A DNA stretch of 15,591 bases from NCBI GenBank assembly GCA_013824905.1, contig PNOO01000032.1, positions 1 to 15,591 of the forward strand, written 5' to 3'. This DNA comes from Syntrophus sp. (in: bacteria). GTDB lineage: Bacteria; Desulfobacterota; Syntrophia; Syntrophales; UBA5619. A program made the translations under genes and the position numbers. Below, piece by piece: positions 7,103-14,836 of the stretch. Position 1 is the first letter of the stretch, and each line of letters starts with the position of its first letter. The notes below the pieces were generated by a model. It had not been told where the DNA came from, searched no databases, and saw nothing but the letters and a program-made list of their open reading frames with translations.

Positions 7103-9853
7103 CTATTTGACCGTTCCCCCCTTCTTCTCAAGGGTAAGGAGGATCTCGCCCGTTTTTTTAAGTTCTTCGCCGAAGGCCCCCCAGTTCCCCTGCCGGAGGA
7201 ATTCCTGCGCCTTCCGGAAATGACCGAGGGCTTCGAGGGCCGTCTGTCGGTCACTCATCTCCCGGCCGGCCGCCGGCTTCTTCACCTCCGCCTGCAGCTC
7301 CCGGTCTTTCATCGGTCCCCCGCCGAAGATCTTCTGGAGGGAAAGATCCAGCGTCTCCTCCATGGCGATGTTGTTCCCGTAAGCGACAATCACCCTCTTG
7401 AGCTCGGGAAGCTGGCCGTTGGAGGCCGCCAGGTAGAGGGATTCGACGTAGAGGATCGATTTCTCGATCGGGATCGCCAGGAGGCTCCCCCGGATCACGT
7501 TTGATCCATGCTGCTGCCAGAGCGACAATTGCTGGGAGATCACCGTATCCTGGTCGATCCGGGCCTCGATCTGGCGGGGGCCGTAGACCAGCTTCTGCTT
7601 GGGGAATTTGTAGACGATCACCTTTCCGTAATGGGGGGCGTCGCAGCGGGCGGCCATCCAGGCCGACATGTTGTCCTTCATGCTGGGGGTGAAGGGTGCA
7701 AGGAGGATGAACTCCTCCTTCTCGGCCCCGGGGAGCTTCATGATCGTGTAGTAGGGGTCCATCGCCTGCTGGCCGCCGGCGCCGGCGACCTGCTTGCCGG
7801 GGATGGACCAGAGGTCCTCCTTGTTATAGAAAACCTGCGGGTCCTGCATGTGGTACGCCCGATACATCCTCGCCTGGATCGCGAGCAGTCCCGGTGGATA
7901 GCGGACATGGCTCTGGAGCGCCTCGGGCATCTCGCCCATCGGTTTAAAGACGCCGGGGAAGATCCGGCTGTAGGTCTGCATGATGGGATCGGTCGGATCG
8001 CTGACGTAGAGGCGGACCGTACCGTCATAGGCGTCTACGACCGCCTTGATCGTGTTGCGGATGTAGTTGCCCATGTCGAGGGTTGGCTCCGAGTAGGGGA
8101 AGCGGTCCGTTGTCGTGTAGCCGTCGACGAACCACAGGAGGCGTCCCTCGGGGGAGATGACAAGATAGGGGTCGCCGTCCAGGTGGGCAAAGGGGGCAAT
8201 CATCGAGACCCGCTCACGGACGTTCCGGTGGTACACGATGCGGCTCTCGGAGGTGATGTCATCGGACAGGAGCATCGTGATCGAGCCGAAGCGGGCCGCA
8301 AAGATCAATTTTTTCAGGAAGGACAGGGGGACTCCCCCCTTTCCCTCGTATCGGGAGTAGACGTTCTTGTCGCCCACGGGGTAGTCGAACTCCGGCATTT
8401 TGGTCCGGACAAAGACATATTCGTTGGAGTTCTCCCCGAAGTAGATCTCCGGGCGGGTCACCTTGATGGGTGTCGTCGAGACGGGGGGGATGTCCTTGAT
8501 GAAGAATTCCGGAAGCCCCTCGGGGGAGATGCGGTTCACGGGCCCCATGACGACGCCGTAGCCGTGGGTGTAAGCGAGATGTTCGTTGACCCAGGTCCGG
8601 GACGGCAGCGCCGGATAGGAGATCTCCCGCGGGGAAAGCATCACCTGCCGGTATTCGCCGTTGATCATGTAGCGGTCGTTATCGACGCCGGTGAACTTGT
8701 AGTAGGTCCGCATCTCCTGGAGCTGGCTGTAGGTCTGCAGGAGTGGTGCATGGTTCCACAGCCGGATGTTCTTGACGGTGAGGTTGTTCTTCTGGAGGTC
8801 CTTCGCCGTCAGATTATCCTCCGTCGGGAACTCCTTCTCCTCAATCTGGGTCAGCCCGTAGGCGAGGCGCGTATACTTGATGTTCTTCTCGATGTAAGGG
8901 GTTTCGGCGACGATCTCGTTGGGAATGACCTGGAATTTCTGGATGAGAGAAGGGTAGATCCCCCGTCCCAAGACGTTCAAGGCGACGAGAAGGAGGATGG
9001 CCGCCGCCGGAAAACGCCAGTCCGGGCGGAAGGCAAAAAAGATCGCGGCCAGACCGGCGAGGGCGTAGAGTCCCATCATGAGTTTCAGGACCCACAGCTG
9101 CGTGGTCACATCGGTGTAGCCCGGGCCGAAGACGACGCCCCTTTTCGTGAAGAGAAGGTCGTTGAGGTCAAGCCAGGCGCCGAAGACGCCCCAGAAAAAG
9201 AACAGGGCGACGAGAATCGCGATGTGCACCCGGGCCGCCGGGGCAAACTTCCAGATCCGCGGCGGGATGAACAGAAACGATCGCCGGAGAAGATAGATGA
9301 ATCCCGTCGCCGCCGCCGTCACGATCAGGACGAACTTCAACCAGCCGAAAAGGTGCAGGAGAAAAGGAAACTGGAAGACATAAAAACTGATATCCTTCTC
9401 AAAGAGCGGATCGGTGACGCCAAAGGGGGACGGATTCAGAAAAAGGAGCCAATTTTCCCACTGGGCGGATCCGGTGGCGGCGGCAAAAAGTCCGATGAGA
9501 AGGGAACCCATGAGGATAAGGATCTTGAGGGTGGCTGGTTCCATATTCCGGAAGGGGAGGTCGAACCCTCCCGCCGGATCGCCGAAAAGGGGTTCCCTTG
9601 AGAGCCGCATCGCGATCAGCAGATTCACATAGAGGACAAGAAAAAATCCTGCGCCGAAGACGGCGCCGGTCTTGATTTTCGCCAGGAGGGTCACGGTGAA
9701 GATCGTCTCGTAACCCACCTCCTGGAACCAGAACCAGTCGGTGATCAGGCCGATGATCCTAAGTAAGATAATAAATAGGACCAGCGCTGTGATGATGACG
9801 ATCATCCCTTTCATCTGTCTGGCCTGGGTCTTCGGTGTACGGATAATGGTCAT
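7103..9853 (-). CDS. UPF0182-family large membrane protein
   Basis: A 916-residue protein of the UPF0182 family (function unknown). Residues 1-300 contain about seven transmembrane segments (near 17-38, 60-82, 109-128, 160-187, 210-228, 256-275 and 283-297). The rest is a large domain, probably extracytoplasmic. Family hallmarks are PFGVTDPLFEKDISFYVFQF at about 142-161 and a downstream NEIVAETPYIEKNIKYTRLA segment after the last helix, followed by MYRAYHMQDPQVFYNKEDLW further on. It lacks the long acidic tail seen in actinobacterial members; instead the C-terminus (about 860-916) is a charged helical segment that may pair as coiled coil. The ATG overlaps the stop of the radical SAM gene (ATGA at 9853-9850), with GAGGAG 7-8 bases upstream, so translation is probably coupled. 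Family assignment is strong. Confidence 0.92.
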   Translation of the reverse strand: MTIIRTPKTQARQMKGMIVIITALVLFIILLRIIGLITDWFWFQEVGYETIFTVTLLAKIKTGAVFGAGFFLVLYVNLLIAMRLSREPLFGDPAGGFDLPFRNMEPATLKILILMGSLLIGLFAAATGSAQWENWLLFLNPSPFGVTDPLFEKDISFYVFQFPFLLHLFGWLKFVLIVTAAATGFIYLLRRSFLFIPPRIWKFAPAARVHIAILVALFFFWGVFGAWLDLNDLLFTKRGVVFGPGYTDVTTQLWVLKLMMGLYALAGLAAIFFAFRPDWRFPAAAILLLVALNVLGRGIYPSLIQKFQVIPNEIVAETPYIEKNIKYTRLAYGLTQIEEKEFPTEDNLTAKDLQKNNLTVKNIRLWNHAPLLQTYSQLQEMRTYYKFTGVDNDRYMINGEYRQVMLSPREISYPALPSRTWVNEHLAYTHGYGVVMGPVNRISPEGLPEFFIKDIPPVSTTPIKVTRPEIYFGENSNEYVFVRTKMPEFDYPVGDKNVYSRYEGKGGVPLSFLKKLIFAARFGSITMLLSDDITSESRIVYHRNVRERVSMIAPFAHLDGDPYLVISPEGRLLWFVDGYTTTDRFPYSEPTLDMGNYIRNTIKAVVDAYDGTVRLYVSDPTDPIMQTYSRIFPGVFKPMGEMPEALQSHVRYPPGLLAIQARMYRAYHMQDPQVFYNKEDLWSIPGKQVAGAGGQQAMDPYYTIMKLPGAEKEEFILLAPFTPSMKDNMSAWMAARCDAPHYGKVIVYKFPKQKLVYGPRQIEARIDQDTVISQQLSLWQQHGSNVIRGSLLAIPIEKSILYVESLYLAASNGQLPELKRVIVAYGNNIAMEETLDLSLQKIFGGGPMKDRELQAEVKKPAAGREMSDRQTALEALGHFRKAQEFLRQGNWGAFGEELKKTGEILLTLEKKGGTVK

Positions 9854-11565
9854 GGTCTTGTCTCCTCAAGGATTTCGCCGGAAAACGACTTTCGGTATTC
9901 GCTTACGAGCAGTGTTTTTTCGACTCCGTGATCGATGAAATCCCACGGCAGGATCTCATCGGTCTCCTTCCGACGGTAGACGTAAAAGTCGGGATTGACA
10001 TTCACCTCCCGGAAGGCCTGCGCCCAATTGCCTTCGAACCGGTGGACCGCGAGAAGCAGCTTTCCCACCCTCCTGTCGCCCAGGGTGAGGAGGGCCTGGA
10101 TGTAATTCCACTTCGGGAGGTCGTGGGTGACCGAGACCGCCTTCTCGCCGCGCAGGCCATCTTTGATTCGCCGGATTCTTCTCTTAACGACGGCCGTATC
10201 CTCCAAGGGGCACCATTGGAACGGAGTGGCAGGCTTCGGGATGAACTGGTTGATACTGAGCGTCAGACTCCGGAACCCTTTCTTCCCTGCTGAAGAGTGG
10301 CGGGCTCGGTGTTCCATTGCCTTCACCAGACGGACGATGGCATCCACATCTTCATCCGTCTCTGTGGGGAGGCCGACCATGAAATAGAGTCTGAGGCGCA
10401 CTATATCATATTCCAGGAGATTGTCCACTGCGGAGAAGATCTCCGCTTCCGTGATCCCTTTGCGGATCACGTTCCGGAGACGCTGTGAGCCTGCCTCGGG
10501 TGCGAGGGAGAGAGTCTCTACGCCGGTATCCTTCAGGAGCGCCGCCATCGGTCGGTTCAGGCGGTCCAGGCGGAAGGAGCCGACAGCCACAGATCCTCCC
10601 CTCTTCAGGATGGAGCGGCACAGAGGGATGAGTTCAGGATGATCCGAGACGGCCGTTCCCAGCAGGCCGATGGTCTTTCTCTTTTTCAACCCCCGGCGGA
10701 AGGAGGCCTCCAAGGTCACGGCGCTGCGGAAACGCACCGGCCGGCAGACGAAGCCGGCGGCACAGAATCGGCATCCCCGCCGGCATCCCCGGCTGACTTC
10801 CGTGAGGAACATGCCGCCGAATTCGCTGCCTTCGGTGGTGATCGCCTGTTCGGTCGGGAATGCGTTGATGTCGGGGGCCGTACGTCGAATGATCCGGCGG
10901 GGGTAGGCGGAGTCAAGGGGCTCCCGGGCGGTGATACGTCCTTCCTGTTCGGTGGTCACCCGGTAAAAACGGGGGACGTAGGCACCGTGAATCTCCTTCT
11001 GTATCCGGTCCAGGAAAGCCTTCCGCTTGAGTTTGCATCGCAGGGCGACCGCCGCCGCGTCGAGGAAATCGGGGAGGAGGGCTTCGCCTTCGCCGATCAG
11101 AAAGAGATCGAAGAAGTCGGCGAGAGGTTCTGGGTTCAGCGTGACGGCGATGCCGCCGCCGATGACGAGGGGGTCTCTTTCCGCCCGCTCGGCTGCTGCG
11201 AGGGGGATCCCCGCCATATCGAGGATCTTGAGGACATTGGGATAGTCGTTTTCAAAGGAGAGGGAAAAGGCCACCATGTCGAAATCGGCCAGAGGTCTTT
11301 GCGATTCGAGGCTGAAGAGTCGGGCGGGAGAGGCCAAATGGGCCGCCTCGTCGCTGGAATCGGGGAGAAATACCCGCTCGCACAGACTGCCGGGGTGACG
11401 GTTGATGAGCGCGTATACGGCCTGAAAACCGAGGTTGGACATCCCCGTCCTGTAAGCGTTCGGATAGGCGAGGCAGATAGTCGCCACCTCCCCCCAGATC
11501 TTCCGGACGCACCCGTCCTCCCGGGCGAGGAGATCGAGACATTTCTTCTTCAGTTTCCAGGACAT
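9850..11565 (-). CDS. Radical SAM protein with B12-binding-like N-terminal domain
   Basis: A 571-residue iron-sulfur enzyme of unknown reaction. Residues 1-170 resemble the cobalamin-binding-like N-terminal domain of the TIGR03960-type family (CLAYPNAYRTGMSNLGFQ, then SLESQRPLADFDMVAFSLSF and DPLVIGGGIAVTLNPEPLAD). The DxHxxG motif that ligates cobalamin is not visible, so B12 binding is doubtful. Residues about 250-480 are the radical SAM core, with SRGCRRGCRFC giving Cys261, Cys265 and Cys268 for the 4Fe-4S cluster and SAM, then LAPEAGSQRLR and YFMVGLPTETDEDV strands typical of the barrel. There is no C-terminal DUF2344-type domain such as larger relatives carry. The start lies six bases after the ftsZ stop, with only a weak AGGCGG ribosome site, so it probably depends on ftsZ translation. 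It overlaps UPF0182 by four bases. Confidence 0.88.
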   Translation of the reverse strand: MSWKLKKKCLDLLAREDGCVRKIWGEVATICLAYPNAYRTGMSNLGFQAVYALINRHPGSLCERVFLPDSSDEAAHLASPARLFSLESQRPLADFDMVAFSLSFENDYPNVLKILDMAGIPLAAAERAERDPLVIGGGIAVTLNPEPLADFFDLFLIGEGEALLPDFLDAAAVALRCKLKRKAFLDRIQKEIHGAYVPRFYRVTTEQEGRITAREPLDSAYPRRIIRRTAPDINAFPTEQAITTEGSEFGGMFLTEVSRGCRRGCRFCAAGFVCRPVRFRSAVTLEASFRRGLKKRKTIGLLGTAVSDHPELIPLCRSILKRGGSVAVGSFRLDRLNRPMAALLKDTGVETLSLAPEAGSQRLRNVIRKGITEAEIFSAVDNLLEYDIVRLRLYFMVGLPTETDEDVDAIVRLVKAMEHRARHSSAGKKGFRSLTLSINQFIPKPATPFQWCPLEDTAVVKRRIRRIKDGLRGEKAVSVTHDLPKWNYIQALLTLGDRRVGKLLLAVHRFEGNWAQAFREVNVNPDFYVYRRKETDEILPWDFIDHGVEKTLLVSEYRKSFSGEILEETRP

Positions 11566-11571
11566 AATAAA

Positions 11572-12711
11572 TTAATCCGCCTGCCTCCTGAGAAATGTGG
11601 GGATCTCCAGATCGGGATTCTCTTCCTCATCGACGGTCCCGGCCTTTACCGAAGAGGCATCCGCCGGTTTGTCGTTCCTTATGAATGTGGGGATGGCCAG
11701 ATTGCTCCGCCGGATACTGCCCAGCGGTGTGATGTTGCTCCTCGGCAGTTCCGTATTTTCAAATCCGGTCGCGATAACGGTGATCCGGATCTCATCTCCC
11801 ATCGTTTCGTCGACGACGGTGCCAAAAATGATGTTCGCATCCTCGTGGGCTTCGGATTGGATCAGGGAGGAGGCCTCGTTGATCTCATAAAGGGTCATGT
11901 CCGGACCGCCGGTGATGTTCAGAAGGATGCCGCGGGCGCCCTGAATGGTATTGTCTTCAAGCAGCGGCGACGAGATCGCTCTCTGAGCGGCTTCCACCGC
12001 CCTGTTTTCTCCACTGGCGACGCCGGTCCCCATCAGGGCCACCCCCATCTCTGACATGATGGCCTTTACATCGGCGAAGTCGAGATTGATGAGTCCCGGA
12101 ACCATGATCAGGTCTGAGATCCCCTTGACGGCGTGGTAGAGGATGTCATCGGCCTTCTTGAACGCATCGAGGAGCGAGATATTGCGACCGCTCAGGCTGA
12201 GGAGCCTCTGATTGGGTACGATAATGAGGGTATCCACCACCTTTCTCAGTTCATCGATCCCTGCATCGGCCTGGTTGTTCCGTCTCTTCCCCTCGAAATG
12301 GAAGGGTTTCGTTACGACTGCCACCGTCAGCACCCCCAGTTCCTTGGCAATCTCCGCCGCGATCGGTGCGCCCCCCGTACCTGTCCCGCCGCCGAGACCT
12401 GCGGTAATGAAAATCATATCGGCTCCCTCGAGCTGCGTCTTCAGCAATTCTCTGGTTTCGAGGGCGGCCTGTTTTCCGATGTCGGGATCCGAACCGGCGC
12501 CCAGCCCCTTGGTGACCTCGGCGCCCAGCTGGATCTTGACCGGCGAGGCGGACGCTTCCAGCGCCTGTGCATCGGTGTTGGCCGCGATGAAATCAACGCC
12601 CCGAAGGTGGTATGAGATCATGGTATTCACTGCATTTCCACCTGCACCGCCGATGCCGATCACTTTGATCCTGGCTGCGCTCATCACCCCCCCGTTTGAC
12701 AATTCGAACAT
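11572..12711 (-). CDS. ftsZ: Cell division protein FtsZ
   Basis: Tubulin-like GTPase that polymerises into the Z ring at midcell. The 379-residue length is normal. Residues 15-26 give the first nucleotide loop (KVIGIGGAGGN), GGGTGTG at 107-113 is the tubulin signature, and the T7 loop NLDFADVK at 209-216 carries the catalytic Asp211 and Asp214. After a short linker comes the conserved C-terminal peptide LEIPTFLRRQAD (368-379), the docking site for FtsA and other partners. A second, similar peptide LAIPTFIRNDKPAD occurs at 338-351, which is unusual. The start ATG has AGGAGG 9 bases upstream, overlapping the ftsA stop codon (TAG within TAGGAGG), implying coupling. Gene order ftsQ-ftsA-ftsZ is the standard dcw arrangement. 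Identification is certain. Confidence 0.98.
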   Translation of the reverse strand: MFELSNGGVMSAARIKVIGIGGAGGNAVNTMISYHLRGVDFIAANTDAQALEASASPVKIQLGAEVTKGLGAGSDPDIGKQAALETRELLKTQLEGADMIFITAGLGGGTGTGGAPIAAEIAKELGVLTVAVVTKPFHFEGKRRNNQADAGIDELRKVVDTLIIVPNQRLLSLSGRNISLLDAFKKADDILYHAVKGISDLIMVPGLINLDFADVKAIMSEMGVALMGTGVASGENRAVEAAQRAISSPLLEDNTIQGARGILLNITGGPDMTLYEINEASSLIQSEAHEDANIIFGTVVDETMGDEIRITVIATGFENTELPRSNITPLGSIRRSNLAIPTFIRNDKPADASSVKAGTVDEEENPDLEIPTFLRRQAD

Positions 12712-12724
12712 AACGCCTTCCCTC

Positions 12725-13951
12725 CTAAAAGAATTCGAGAATCCACTGTTTGAGTCTTTTAAACATCCGGCTGATAAAATTTCCCTCCGCCCGGCTCAGC
12801 TTCTCCCGTGCGATGTTACGGCTGCCATAGACCACCAGCCCCACACCGGTCGCATACAGGGGGCTGTTGACCACGTCCGTGAGCCCGCCGATGCCTATCG
12901 GGCAACCTCGCCGGACCGGCATGTTAAAGATCTGCTCCGCTAGTTCGGGGACCCCTTCGAGAATCGAAGTCCCGCCCGTCAAGACGACTCCCGCGGCCAG
13001 GATGTCTTCGCAGCCGGATTTGGTGATCTCCTTATAGGCCATCATCAGGATCTCTTCCATGCGGGGCTCGATGATCCGACCCAGAATCTGCCGGGAGACC
13101 TCCCGCGGTTCTCGCCCCCCGACGCTGGGGACTTCGATTGCCTCATCCTTGGGGATCATTGGCAAATAGGCACAGCCGTAGCGAATCTTGATCTTCTCCG
13201 CCTCGGCCATAGGCGTCCTGAGGCCCGTTGCGATGTCGCTCGTGACGTAATTGCCGCCGACCGGCAGGATCGCCGTGTGCTTGATGCTTCCCTCCGAAAA
13301 GATCGCGATATCGGTCGTCCCGCCGCCGATGTCGATCAAGGCGACCCCGAGGTCCTTTTCGTCGTCGCTCAGGACGGCTTCGCTGGAGGCGATCTGTTCC
13401 AGGACGATTTCGTTAATATCCAGCCCGACGCGATTGACGGATTTCACAACGTTCTGGATGGAGGTCACGGCGCCGGTCACGATATGGACTTTCGCCTCCA
13501 GGCGGACTCCCGACATCCCCACAGGATCACGGATTCCGTCCTGTTCGTCTACGACATAGTATTGAGGCAGGGTATGGAGGATCTGCCGGTCTATGGGGAT
13601 GGCGATTGCCTTGGCTGCATCAATCGCCCGCTCTACATCATCCTCGTTCACCTCGCGTCCTTTGACGGCAACAATGCCGAGGCTGTTCTGTCCCCGAATG
13701 TGGCCGCCGGCGATCCCGACATAGACGGAACGGATCTCACATCCGGAGATGCGTTCCGCTTCTTCCGCCGCCCGCTTGATCGATTCCACTGTATTTTCTA
13801 TATTGACGACGACGCCTTTTCTTAGCCCTTCCGAAGGGTGGGAGCCGACGCCGATAATGTCGAGCCCCGATTCCTTGACCTCGCCGACGATTGTACAGGT
13901 CTTTGTTGTCCCGATATCCAGACCAACAACGACGTTCTCTTTTTTACCCAT
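12725..13951 (-). CDS. ftsA: Cell division protein FtsA
   Basis: Actin-like ATPase that tethers FtsZ to the inner membrane and recruits later divisome proteins. The 408 residues hold phosphate-1 loop GLDIGTTKTCT (9-19), the 1C subdomain typical of FtsA after it (about 84-165), the phosphate-2 loop LIDIGGGTTDIAIFS near 205-220, and adenosine-binding GVVLTGGTSILEG near 325. The last residues (FISRMFKRLKQWILEFF) form the expected amphipathic membrane-targeting helix. The ATG has GGGAGG four bases upstream. It begins 39 bases after ftsQ and its stop codon lies inside the ftsZ ribosome site. No anomaly is visible. Confidence 0.98.
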   Translation of the reverse strand: MGKKENVVVGLDIGTTKTCTIVGEVKESGLDIIGVGSHPSEGLRKGVVVNIENTVESIKRAAEEAERISGCEIRSVYVGIAGGHIRGQNSLGIVAVKGREVNEDDVERAIDAAKAIAIPIDRQILHTLPQYYVVDEQDGIRDPVGMSGVRLEAKVHIVTGAVTSIQNVVKSVNRVGLDINEIVLEQIASSEAVLSDDEKDLGVALIDIGGGTTDIAIFSEGSIKHTAILPVGGNYVTSDIATGLRTPMAEAEKIKIRYGCAYLPMIPKDEAIEVPSVGGREPREVSRQILGRIIEPRMEEILMMAYKEITKSGCEDILAAGVVLTGGTSILEGVPELAEQIFNMPVRRGCPIGIGGLTDVVNSPLYATGVGLVVYGSRNIAREKLSRAEGNFISRMFKRLKQWILEFF

Positions 13952-13990
13952 GCATCCTCCCGCCCCTTATGGAATGTAATCCCCCTCGCC

Positions 13991-14836
13991 TCACATCCGG
14001 TATCCCCGTCCGGCGCCAGCCGGTCCTTCGGGTCCAACGATGTTCCGCTGCTGGACATCGATCTTTGCCGGATCGCTCAAGTCGATGAGCAGAAAACCCG
14101 CTTTGAGGTTTTTGCGGTCCAGATCCGCCATGACAGGGGTGAGCCTTTTGAGCTTGTTTTCATAACCATCGAAGCCCAGTTTCAGACAGAGACCGACGTC
14201 AGTGAACAGGGAGAGTCCGAAGGTTTCGTTTCCATGGACCTCCGAGACGCCGCCGATGGCGGGGATATCCGCAGCGCCTGCAAGATAACTCAGCAGGGCG
14301 AGAGATTTCTTTACCAGCGCCTCATTGGTTCTTCCTTCCTTGACGTAACCCGTGAGGATCGGAAGATTAAGTTCATCTTCGGGGTCCAACTTCTTGAAAG
14401 GCGACCCCTCGCTGTCGAGGAGATAGAGCCCTTTATCAGCCTGGAGGAGGGCGACTGCCTTTCTTTCCCGAATCAAGATGACCAGCCGATCTGGAAACTC
14501 GCGCCCGATGGAGACCTCCCGGACCCAGGGATTCCCCCTGATCCGGCGGGCGATGGCGTCCGGGTTTAGCGTCAGGATGTTCGCCGCAGGGCGGACGCCG
14601 GCCAGAGCCAGGATCTCCTTTTCAGTCAGTTCCTTGCACCCCCGGACGACAGTCTCCCGGATGCTGAAATAAGAGGAGCGGATCGTCAAGTCGTAGCCAA
14701 CCAGAAGCAAGGCTGTGACAGCGGCAACGCCGCCCGTCAGGAGGACAGCCCGGCCGATTTCCCGCAGGACCTCGCCCGCACGGCGCTTCAGTCGGTGTCT
14801 TCTTGCTTCCAGTTGCTGGTGAAACTGTTTTTTCAT
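13991..14836 (-). CDS. ftsQ: Cell division protein FtsQ/DivIB
   Basis: Bitopic inner-membrane divisome protein that bridges early and late division proteins with FtsB and FtsL. The 281-residue protein has a basic cytoplasmic N-terminus (about 1-27), one membrane segment (about 29-48), and a POTRA domain (about 57-125; FSIRETVVRGCKELTEKEIL, then NPWVREVSIGREFPDRLVI). The FtsQ/DivIB beta domain follows (about 130-260), with LDSEGSPFKKLDPEDELNLP. The C-terminal 20 residues are glycine-rich and likely disordered. The ATG follows the murB stop directly (TAA then ATG), with GGAGAG supplied by the last murB codons. The order murB-ftsQ without a ddl gene between them occurs in several lineages. Confidence 0.95.
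   Translation of the reverse strand: MKKQFHQQLEARRHRLKRRAGEVLREIGRAVLLTGGVAAVTALLLVGYDLTIRSSYFSIRETVVRGCKELTEKEILALAGVRPAANILTLNPDAIARRIRGNPWVREVSIGREFPDRLVILIRERKAVALLQADKGLYLLDSEGSPFKKLDPEDELNLPILTGYVKEGRTNEALVKKSLALLSYLAGAADIPAIGGVSEVHGNETFGLSLFTDVGLCLKLGFDGYENKLKRLTPVMADLDRKNLKAGFLLIDLSDPAKIDVQQRNIVGPEGPAGAGRGYRM

Noticed and set aside
7508..9601. A 697-codon plus-strand open frame opposite UPF0182
   Set aside because: Its translation is rich in Asp, Gly, Arg, His and Val with no domain character, which is typical of the antisense of GC-rich coding DNA. The opposite strand encodes a clear UPF0182 protein with conserved motifs.
10639..12054. A 471-codon plus-strand frame spanning the radical SAM and ftsZ genes
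   Set aside because: It crosses the junction of two well-identified minus-strand genes and its composition is shadow-like. No ribosome site or family motif is present.
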